From: Brachionus plicatilis
Lineage: Eukaryota; Rotifera; Eurotatoria; Ploima; Brachionidae
Direction of reading: 5' to 3'
Assembly (NCBI GenBank): GCA_010279815.1
Contig: QEOQ01000448.1
Location: 73,244 to 83,972, forward strand
DNA: 10,729 nucleotides
The position numbers and the translations under genes were made by a program. Positions 1-7,535 of the stretch are shown piece by piece. Below the pieces are notes generated by a model. It was given only the letters and a program-made list of their open reading frames with translations. It did no database searches and was not told where the DNA came from. The first letter of the stretch is position 1, and the number at the start of each line of letters is the position of its first letter.

Positions 1-938
1 TCCGAGCTAAATCTCCTTCAGAACATAAAATTAGATAAAAAAATTCAATAAAATTAAATTTAAAAAAAAGAAGGAAAAATTGAGAATTTAAAGTATCAGG
101 AAAAAAAGAATAGATAGAAAAGCTAAATATTATTCTTTTATTTTTTGATAAGCGCGAGAAAATTTTTTGTTTCATGCTTTAATTTTCAGCTAATTTTTTC
201 ACACATTTGATTTTTAAATAGTAAGATGATGAATGAATAAAATACACACTGCCACTTTTCTTTTATATGATATTTAAAAAAGGTTCATAAACATGTTTAA
301 AAGTAAATTGAGGCTTAAAAAATTCAAATCCAGGGTCTATTTTTTCATAGGATTTTTATTTTTTATTTTATTAAATTAAATAAACGAAAAATCAAGTTTA
401 TGTTTTTTTATTTTATTTGGAAAATGATCATTATAAAAATTTTAAAAATATTTGATTCTTAGTTGATTTGGTTAAAAAAAATTCAAAAAATTCTGGGCTC
501 GGTTTTGTTCAAGGATATTAATTTTTGGAAAAAAAATACACAAAAATTAAAAAACTTGCTTTCAAAATATATTTAATTTAAAAAAGTAACTCTAAAATTT
601 AATTCTGTTTCTTCTCCTTTTTAAACTTCGCTTCTTTTTATTATTGTAGATTATTTTATTTGAAAAATATTCTTTTGTTAATAGAATTTACAACAATCCA
701 ATTTTTCGCTTTACTGATAATCAAAATATTTATTATATAATCATATTTATTTAAATTAAATTGTTTAAATTTTAAATATAAACATCCATTGAATTTGAAT
801 ATTTTTTTCTTATTATTGTGTTTTTAATATCTTTTTATAATGTTATTTTAATTATTTTTTTTAATGAATATAGATCAAGACACTTCTAAGAATAAAAAAT
901 AAAACAAAAAAAAATATTCAAAATAACAATAAAAATTT
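1..938. other. AT-rich spacer without a recognisable gene
   Basis: All frames on both strands are broken frequently and nothing resembles a protein, tRNA or rRNA. The stretch is long A and T runs with only scattered G+C. I see no strong inverted repeat until the foldback that begins at 939. It is probably intergenic DNA or old transposon remains beyond recognition. Confidence 0.6.
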
Positions 939-1294
939 GGGGTTGTGAAGTTCATTTCAATTCGATCGTTTCAATCCAGAAAAATTTGAATAACTTTTTT
1001 ACTATAAGGTATAATTTAGTTCTGTTAAATGCTTAATGTTTAAGCAACTTTGCTTAATCCGAAAATGTATGTCTGCAAAAACTCTGCAATGTACTTGCAC
1101 AGTTGATTAGAATACTTTTTAATGGCGTGCAAAATGCAGAAAATTGCACAATATTTTGCAGACCTATTTTACTTCATTAAGCAAATTTGCTTATAATTAA
1201 GCATTTTATAGAACTTAATTATCTCTTTTAGTAAAAAAGTTATTCAAGTTTTTCTGAATTGAAAAGATCGAATTGAAACGAACTTCACAACCCC
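939..1294. repeat. 356-bp imperfect foldback (MITE-like) element
   Basis: The block is one large inverted repeat. It opens GGGGTTGTGAAGTTC and closes with the reverse complement, GAACTTCACAACCCC. The outer 64 bp (939-1002 against 1231-1294) pair with 4 mismatches by my count. Pairing continues inward more loosely: GCTTAAT/TTAAGC stretches, a TCTGCAAAA segment and a final TTGCAC/GTGC pairing around a loop at about 1101-1126. This is the form of a foldback or miniature inverted-repeat element. I could not identify a convincing target-site duplication, and no transposase is encoded. A lysine- and asparagine-rich open frame across the right arm (1215-1436, minus) is low-complexity AT-rich sequence and is not called as a gene. 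Confidence 0.75.
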
Positions 1295-1743
1295 TAAAAA
1301 TTTTAAAATAAGAATAAAAAATGGAATTCAATTTTTTTATTTTAGAGTCATTTTTTTGTTCATTATTTTTATTTATCCGACTTTTATTTGAGTGCTCTGA
1401 CTTAAAATTTTTTTTTTTGTTATTTTTTGTATACACAGTTAAAAAAAATTAAAATTTTATTTTGAACAAATGAAGTGTTAATAGGTCTTTTATGGGCAGA
1501 GGCACTAGTCTGTTGATTAACCTTGAAACTAAAATAAACTAAAAAAAATTTAGAAAAAAAGATATAACTTTTAATTATTTTTATATTGGAAGTTTTAAGT
1601 TATAATTTAAGGACTAGTGCTAATCTAATCGAACCAATGTCAAAAACAATCAAAGGAAAAAAAAATTTTGATATTCTCTGAAATATTGCACAAAAAATAT
1701 AAGAAGATATAAATTTATGAATTTATAAATGTAACATTTTTTA
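1295..1743. other. AT-rich spacer with one short inverted repeat
   Basis: There is no coding signal. The one ordered item is a 9-bp perfect inverted repeat, GCACTAGTC at 1502-1510 and GACTAGTGC at 1612-1620, enclosing about 100 bp of A/T-rich sequence. It may be the ends of a small MITE or chance. Confidence 0.5.
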
Positions 1744-2767
1744 GGCAAATTGAAGTTCATGATCAAATATAAATTTCATATCCAAATTTTGAATATAGAT
1801 TTAAAAAAAAATCCTTTTTAATAAATGACTAAAGTATTTTAAACATAATTTGTTTAAAATTTAAAAATACAAAAAATTTCAATAAATATTGTTCAACTTT
1901 TACAATTCAAAATTTAGTTTTGTTTCGCAGTAATTTATTTTAATTTAAATAAAAAAATCATTTAAAGGACAAATCGAAGTTTCAGATCAAATTTTAAGAT
2001 TAAAACGATCATTTTAAATTTTAAAACTTAATTAATCTAATGATTTTGATGATTAAAAAAAATACTAAACATTACTAGACATACTACACACTAATAATGG
2101 TTCATTATCAAGTTATCATCAAAATTATTGATCTCTAAATTATTTAACAAAAGCAATCAATAATTCAAATAGTTCAGGTTAATTTAATTCAAAATTGAAA
2201 TTTATAACTTTTTCATCCATTCAATCAATCTTGAATAATTTTATTATTCTACTTTAATAAATTTTAAATTTTAGAACATTTAATTTTTTTGTCTTTAAAA
2301 GTAAGTTTTCATTAAAATCAATTAAAATATTTAAACCTATTAAAGTTCAATAAAAAGGGACATTTTAAAATTCTAAATATGAAAATAAACTTTACATGAT
2401 TGGTCAAGTAATTTCTTTTGGAAAAAATTATTTTTTCTCTATTATTAAAAAAAATATTACAATTGATATTTTGATCTTTTGATCTTGATCTCAAACTTCA
2501 ATTTGTCATTTAAAGCGTTTATTTGAGGCAAAATATGGATAACTTAATGTGGATTTTAACTTTGTCTTTTAAGTTTTCAAATAAAGATTTTGGAAGAATT
2601 AATTAAAGATTAATTAGAAATAAAATATTTGTTTTTTTAAATTAAAGATATCAAACTTTTAATGTTTAATTTAAAAAAATGAAAAAAAAAGTTTATTCAA
2701 TTTTTTATTGAAATTTTAATTTATTAATTTTTGATCATGTGATCATGATCATGAACTTCAAATTGCC
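1744..2767. repeat. About 1-kb imperfect inverted structure with GATC-rich ends
   Basis: The left end reads GGCAAATTGAAGTTCATGAT (from 1744). The right end is the inverted counterpart, ATCATGAACTTCAAATTGCC (ending 2767). A second, inner pair has the same polarity: GACAAATCGAAGTTTCAGATC from 1968 and its near reverse complement ending at 2508 (CTTCAATTTGTC preceded by GATCTTGATCTCAAA). So a related motif occurs twice in each half, pointing inward. Sequence between the motifs is AT-rich and pairs poorly. The right end also holds clustered GATC tetramers. I read this as a decayed foldback or two nested insertions of one repeat family. A further plus-strand copy of the outer motif is at 6311. Confidence 0.55.
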
Positions 2768-3413
2768 AATCTTTTACATTGTATGTCTGAATACTCTTCC
2801 CATTACTTTATTCACCAAAATTAATTATTTTTTTTCAATCGAACTAATGATCCTTGGATCAGAAAAAATTCAATATCATTTGAACAAGAACTGCAATTTT
2901 AATTTGACTTAAAACTGTCTTGATTTTTTAATTCAAATTCAATATTTTATCGAGTAGAAAAAATGATTGATTAAAAAAATTTTTTTTTAAAAAAATATTT
3001 TTAATAATTGAAAAGTGATTATCTTTATTCTCATCTTTTTTGATTTAGAAAGCTAAAACCTAATACTAATTGGAAGATTCAAAAGTCGACTTATCATCAA
3101 GTTCAATAATTCAACGATCAGCAGCCAACAATGAATATATGATTTGAAGTAATACAATGTAAGTGAAATTAACAATGAGACCGAACCATGCCATATTTCA
3201 AACTCCAATAGATACTTTATTTTAAACAACTTCAAAATATGATTTCTCGAAATTTTCCTAACAGGGGGGCCGAAAAGAGGTCTATAGCCGCTCAAAACTG
3301 CCCTAGATTTCACATCGAAATTATTTATTTAAATAAAAAAAAAAAATAAAATAACAATGAGACTTGGAAGCTGGGTATTTGAAGTTGTCAATTTTGGAAA
3401 AAAAAATTATATA
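2768..3413. other. Spacer with a G+C-richer island and an ambiguous minus-strand open frame
   Basis: Most is AT-rich and featureless. From about 3240 to 3310 the composition changes: a run of six G, then CCGAAAAGAGGTCTATAG, then CGCTCAAAACTGCCC. An 86-codon frame on the minus strand (3313 down to 3053) starts in this island and reads MKSRAVLSGYRPLFGPPVRK, then becomes leucine/isoleucine-rich across AT-rich DNA. I recognise no family, there is no signal peptide, and the hydrophobic tail is what AT-rich DNA produces by default. The island may be a dispersed-repeat fragment. I do not call a gene here. Confidence 0.4.
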
Positions 3414-3922
3414 TAGTGATGATTTCATAACAGTATTTTACGAAAATTTACGTAAAATACCGTAAATTAACCAAATTTTACCACATTTTACGTAAAAGTG
3501 AAAAAGAAGTATTTTACGAAAAATTACGTAAATTTTCAGGATTTTGAGATAATTTTGGTAATATTTGGTAAAATTAAAAAATTTAATTTTTTGAAAAAAT
3601 GTCTTTTTTTTCCAAAAATCGAAAATTTAAGACAGTTTTTTTTTAACAAAAATTGGTCAAAAAACTAGCTATTTTTAAATTGTTATGAAAAAAGCTTTCT
3701 TAAATTTTCGATTTTTGGAAAAAAAAGACATTTTTTCAAACATTTTGAATTTTGAATTAGCCGTTTTTAATTTTACCAAATATTACCAAAATTATCTCAA
3801 AATCCTGAAAATTTACGTAATTTTTCGTAAAAAACTTCTTTTTCACTTTTACGTAAAATGTGGTAAAATTTGGTTAATTTACGGTATTTTACGTAAATTT
3901 TCGTAAAATACTGTGAACACTA
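3414..3922. repeat. 509-bp near-perfect palindromic foldback element, ACGTAA-rich
   Basis: The left arm 3431-3580 and right arm 3764-3913 are reverse complements over 150 bp with one mismatch in my base-by-base comparison (A at 3511 is the odd position). A second paired block, 3590-3632 with 3698-3740, matches over 43 bp, separated from the first by an asymmetric insertion in the right half. The unpaired loop lies around 3640-3690. The arms are built from TTTACGTAA, ATTTTACGAAAA and TTTGGTAAAAT variants. Outside the arms TAGTG (3414-3418) and CACTA (3918-3922) mirror each other and are probably the true ends. Such close arms imply recent insertion, recent duplication-inversion or gene conversion. 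The 73-codon plus-strand frame at 3685-3906 lies inside the palindrome and has no family resemblance. It is not called. Confidence 0.85.
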
Positions 3923-4126
3923 ATATGGTTATTTTTTTAATAACAGCGTCAATCCTTTTTAATGGGAAAAATTTTTTAAAAAAAATTTTGGCTGTAAGAT
4001 ACAGTAAATCCTTTATGTCGGCTCATATTTTTGTTTGAAAATTGAAGCAATGAAATGACCATGTAAATTAATGAATTTTTTATAGCTGCTTTGTTCTTTT
4101 ACTAAATTATTCCTGGCTACCTTAGA

Positions 4127-4628
4127 CTTTTATGTACTTTATGCACTTTATACCATATGAACCAATGTGATTAATTCCTTGTATGTTATCTTTTATGAAA
4201 CATTTATTTAATATGAATTCAGATAAAAAAAAAACTTAACCTTACCTTGCCCGAATCCTAAACTCCAATTGAATCCCATTTTGTTACCTAACTATAAAAT
4301 AAACCCTAATTAGACAAAGCTCAATAGGTCCTGTGAAGTATTTCGCTTAGTCAAACTATGGTTAATTTAATGGTTAGCTTTATTTAATTTTTTTTTCATC
4401 AGTCATTTTTTTATAAAATCAATAAAAGTCTTAGTTGTTTAAAAGATTTTATTATATTCAATAAATTACCTTAAAGTATACATAAATGAATGTTTTCTTT
4501 GCTTAATAATATGGTATAAAGTACATAAAAGCCTTAGATAGACAGAAATAAAAGCTACAAAAAAGATAACATACTAGGAAATGATTACATTGGTTCATAT
4601 TGTATAAAGTGCATAAAGTACATAAAAG
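4127..4628. repeat. Composite element with 68-bp terminal inverted arms
   Basis: Segment 4127-4194 and segment 4561-4628 are inverted copies with about 5 mismatches over 68 bp. They share AAAAGATAACATAC, ACATTGGTTCATAT and GTATAAAGTGCATAAAGTAC. A third, partial copy in the same orientation as the right arm lies at 4513-4537 (GGTATAAAGTACATAAAAG), so the right side holds the arm end twice. The 366-bp interior has no open frame worth calling. The arrangement fits a non-autonomous DNA element with a partial internal duplication or a nested insertion. Confidence 0.7.
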
Positions 4629-4670
4629 TATGGGTTGGTTAAAAGATTTTATTATATTTACTAAATACAT
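4421..4670. repeat. Pair of about 50-bp direct repeats 200 bp apart
   Basis: AATAAAAGTCTTAGTTGTTT followed by AAAAGATTTTATTATATT (4421-4470) is matched by CATAAAAGTATGGGTTGGTT followed by the same AAAAGATTTTATTATATT (4621-4670). The first copy is inside the 4127-4628 element and the second begins at its right boundary. The exact 200-bp offset suggests a segmental duplication that also created the extra arm copy at 4513-4537. Confidence 0.65.
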
Positions 4671-5160
4671 GATTTTAAAAATTAAAAATTAAAAAAGAGG
4701 ACACATGAAGTACATTTAAGAAACATAATATATATAGCACTTTAAAGTTAAATACTAGATATCTATGACGTCATTGGCAATAGATGGGATATGACTTAAT
4801 ATTTTTAGAATCCTTCAAATGTGAACGTTTTCAGGCCAATACAAGCCAACATGAAACCTTCAATTCATACTCAATAAAACTCAGGGCTGACAGGAAGCAG
4901 ATGCTTCCAAGCAGTCCATTCATACTCAATCAACGTCTACATCAAACCATATATTGAACATTGGCTGCAATAATCGATCATCAGAAAATTAAAAAATGTT
5001 ATATCGAGAAACGTAAACGTTGAAGGCCAAGAAAAAGATATTAACCTTTTTTTTTTTACTTTTACAAGTATTTTTCTACAATTAAAAATAAAAATACTAT
5101 AAAAGAAATTTTTTTTTCTACAACAAAAATGATTATTAATTTAAAACTATCATTAATTTA
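4629..5160. other. Spacer with a G+C-richer island, possibly a decayed transposon
   Basis: From about 4780 to 5030 the sequence is clearly richer in G+C than its surroundings but every frame has stops. It contains the 13-mer ATTCATACTCAAT twice (4863-4875 and 4918-4930), and between them a perfect hairpin GGAAGCA-GA-TGCTTCC (4893-4908). It lies downstream, on the minus strand, of the reverse transcriptase fossil at 5161-5340, so it could be the remains of that element's 3' part. I cannot match it to a protein. The rest (4629-4780 and 5030-5160) is plain AT-rich DNA. Confidence 0.4.
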
Positions 5161-5340
5161 ATAATTATTAAAAAGATAAGAGCCTTCACTATATCTTTTA
5201 GGTATATCATTGATAAAAATACTAAATAGTAAAGGACTAATTACTACGCCTTAAAAAACACCTACAGTAATATGGTATTCATCACTCATATTTATTTTTT
5301 TATTTATTTATTTATAATTATACTGCATCTCATTGGAAAC
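5161..5340 (-). pseudogene. Non-LTR (LINE) reverse transcriptase fragment, degenerate
   Basis: Read on the minus strand from 5289, one frame gives a GVF-stop-G run followed by VVISPLLFSIFINDIP. Non-LTR retrotransposon reverse transcriptases carry GVPQGS-(V/I)-L-SPLLF-x-I-(Y/F)-INDIP at this point in the palm domain, so the match is specific. The glutamine of PQG is a TAA stop here (5251-5253). Where the catalytic (F/Y)ADD box is expected, about 15 residues past NDIP, the frame reads LFNNY, so the metal-binding aspartates are gone. Upstream in the same frame (5290-5340) lies VSNEMQYNY, similar to the YLSNR-x-Q region that precedes this motif in LINEs, again with a stop. Only about 60 codons remain. 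It is a dead, truncated relic of an autonomous element. The clade (CR1, Jockey, RTE or other) cannot be set from so little. Confidence 0.8.
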
Positions 5341-6232
5341 TTAAAAAAAAATATAAAAATATCTAAGATTAAATAAATTAAGTTGCTGATTTATTCAGCA
5401 CATCGTATAAAATATCCTTAGAGTATTTACAAATTATATGACTGTTGAAGTTCTCTCAATAACTACATTACCGACTCTATTCAACTTACATGACTATAGT
5501 TTCACAGTGCAATAAAATGATGTCATGCGCTTAGAAAGTCGTTAGTATTTAACACTGAGTAAAATATTAGACATGCGTGATTAGAAGAAAAACTTTGAAA
5601 ATATTATTTTTTTCTTTTCTTTTCTCCATTTTTCTTTATTATAAGTTTAGGCTAGAAGTGGCCATTTATTAATAAAGTTATTATTAATATTCAATTTCTT
5701 TTATTATTTGTGTTATAACCGCGAACCACTACTCATTTTTATTTATTGGATTGGCTTATTTCATCCAAGTCTTTATAGAAGTAGATGTACTTCTTTATAG
5801 ACAGCATTTTAGAAGTAAAAAATAAAATCAAGATAATAAAATTAAGTTTAAAAAATTTGAAATGAGGTAGGTTTAATCAAAAAAACTAAAGAAAAAATAG
5901 GACAAAAAATGACGACAATTAGGACTGCAACTCATAACCACTAGATCCACTAGATCTTAACAGATCCGGAAAGAATTATTTCTTATTTAAGGTTTATAAC
6001 ATGACCATTTGAATTTATTTTTAATGATCTTGAGCCAAAAAATGAATTATTGTATACGGCAAGAGGGAAGGTTCATATTTATCAATTTATTAATACAGTA
6101 TTGATTTGACATGATGTTTTTGGTAATAAAACATTTTTTTTTTGAAAATAATTAAAATTAGGTTTGTGTTTTACTTTTTTTTTTAATTATTTTCACCTTT
6201 ATTTACCATTTTTTGCTGAAGAAAAATGTGAA
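5341..6232. other. Spacer with small hairpins and a weak tRNA-like half-site
   Basis: No gene is supported. Ordered items are a perfect hairpin TGCTGA-TTTAT-TCAGCA (5384-5400), a TTTTC microsatellite near 5608-5627, a perfect hairpin AGAAGTA-GATG-TACTTCT (5777-5794), and a minus-strand segment 5922-5949 reading GGATCTAGTGGTTATGAG that resembles the 5' half (A-box side) of a tRNA. No matching B box or cloverleaf follows it. Part of 5400-5580 is somewhat richer in G+C and could be further decayed LINE sequence. Confidence 0.45.
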
Positions 6233-6294
6233 TTTACGAAAAATTACATGTATTACTACTTTTTTACGTAAGTTTACGTAATTTTCCGTATAAA
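6233..6294. repeat. Short ACGTAA-type foldback, related in motif to the 3414-3922 palindrome
   Basis: TTTACGAAAAATTAC (from 6233) pairs with GTAATTTTCCGTATAAA (6278-6294) around a loop that contains TTTTTTACGTAAGTTTACG. The same ACGAAAAATTACGTAA and TTTTACGTAA words make up the arms of the large palindrome, so this is likely a short or decayed relative. It ends 16 bp before the dispersed repeat at 6311. Confidence 0.5.
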
Positions 6295-6310
6295 TTGCCA
6301 AAAAAATCAT

Positions 6311-6552
6311 GGCAAATTGAAGTACATGATCAAATTTAAATTTCAAATCAAAATTTTTAGTTTTTGATTCAAATAAAATGGTATTTTTTATCAATTTTTT
6401 AACAATAAATGACTAAACTTTATTACACATAATTTGTTTAATCTTAAACTAGATAAAAAAATTAGAAGAATTTTTATCTGAAGCAAAAAATTAAATATTA
6501 AACAATATTTAACAAGCTTTTTTTCGCTGTAATATATTTTAATTTAAATTAG
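6311..6552 (+). repeat. Dispersed copy of the 1744-1960 repeat
   Basis: This opens GGCAAATTGAAGTACATGAT, one base different from the 1744 copy over those 20 bases. It then follows the same order of landmarks: TTTAAATTTCAAATC-like sequence, AATAAATGACTAAA, ACATAATTTGTTTAA, an A-rich stretch, TTTTTTCGCTGTAAT and ATTTTAATTTAAAT. The 1744 copy has these as AATAAATGACTAAA, ACATAATTTGTTTAA, TTTCGCAGTAAT and ATTTTAATTTAAAT. The two are therefore diverged direct copies about 4.6 kb apart, with small insertions and deletions. No coding capacity is visible. Confidence 0.7.
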
Positions 6553-7440
6553 AACGTTGCTAATTTGATATTTAAAGTAATTATACTAAAATTATTAAAA
6601 TTTAAAATTTTGGAAAAAAGTAAATTATGAATTTTTTAAATTATTTTCTTTTTCAAATTTAAATTTGAAATTGCAATTTTTCATAAATTTTTATTGATTT
6701 TTGATAGAAAAAGTAAAATTTTACATCGAGCCAGAATTATTTGTAAAATTCAAGTTGACACGCAAATTTGTTTATTTAGTTTTATTAGTTTACTTTTTAG
6801 AATAAGGGAATGACTTCATCCTATTAATGTTACCATAACAAGCAATTTAAATTTTATTTGCCTTTTTAATAAAATTTATCCTTAATTTCATCTAAGTATT
6901 AAAATCATAAAAATAAGATATAAAACAAGCAGCGAAAAATTAAAATCTTAAAAGTAACATGAAGAAAAGTATAATTTTAATATTTAAATAAAAAAAATTG
7001 CAATAAAAATGATAAAAACAAAAATAAATAAATTGCCTTTGACTTGAACTGAAAAATTATCTTTTTTTTCATCTAGATTTATTTTTTATTTAAATCAAAT
7101 AGTCAGCAATTACTCATTGATTAAAAATACATTGTCTTTTGAATAAATTAAAATAATATTTATTAAAATAGTATTAATTAATTATAAAAAATTTAAAAAA
7201 ACAATAGTAAGCTTTTTTTTACAAAAACGAAACCGACCGGTTTTGTTAATTTTAGTAAATTTACCTCATTAAATGGAGATGAAGTTTTAAAAAAAATAAG
7301 AGCTTTTATATTTAATAAGAGATTTATTAAGAGATATTTCTTCAATTTATAAAAAGAAATAACTTGAAGAAATTTAAATGAAAAAAGACAAATTTTTATC
7401 TTTCACAAAAAATAATGATTTTATTAATGGGTCTACCTAG
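6553..7440. other. AT-rich spacer
   Basis: I find no gene, RNA or large repeat. Small structures are a perfect 10-bp inverted repeat ATTTCTTCAA (7336-7345) with TTGAAGAAAT (7364-7373) around an 18-nt loop, and a G+C-rich hairpin AAACCG-AC-CGGTTT near 7230-7243. Both may be chance. Confidence 0.5.
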
Positions 7441-7535
7441 TCCCCACAAATCAAAAACTTTTCCACACAAAGAAAAAATTTTCAGCACAAAAATAACTTG
7501 ATTACGACAAAAACTGCTCTTCACAAAAAAAAATC
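7441..7535 (+). repeat. Degenerate tandem array, about 20-bp unit, five copies
   Basis: A CACAAA (once GACAAA) core recurs at 7445, 7466, 7486, 7506 and 7522, that is with spacings of 21, 20, 20 and 16. Each core is preceded by a TTCC/TTCAG-like element and followed by an A-rich stretch ending CTT or ATT. The regular period argues for a diverged minisatellite rather than random A-rich sequence. Confidence 0.5.

Noticed and set aside
1215..1436. 73-codon minus-strand open frame
   Set aside because: It is low-complexity Lys/Asn-rich sequence that overlaps the right arm of the 939-1294 foldback, with no domain or signal.
3053..3313. 86-codon minus-strand frame as a real gene
   Set aside because: There is no recognisable domain, and most of it is hydrophobic sequence expected from AT-rich DNA. 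Only the G+C-rich start is unusual, and that is reported as a finding.
3685..3906. 73-codon plus-strand open frame
   Set aside because: It lies entirely in the right half of the 3414-3922 palindrome and is explained by the repeat. It has no family resemblance.
4240..4320. Degenerate telomere-like repeats (CCTAA/ACCCTAA words)
   Set aside because: The words are irregular in spacing and sequence, with no tandem periodicity.
5922..5957. Functional tRNA gene on the minus strand
   Set aside because: There is no B box, no closing acceptor stem and no cloverleaf. Only a half-site resemblance remains.
6203..6394. 63-codon minus-strand open frame
   Set aside because: It spans the ACGTAA foldback and the start of the 6311 repeat, so it is repeat sequence read by chance.
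7441..7535. CRISPR array
   Set aside because: The repeats are short and diverged with no distinct spacers, and the window is eukaryotic.
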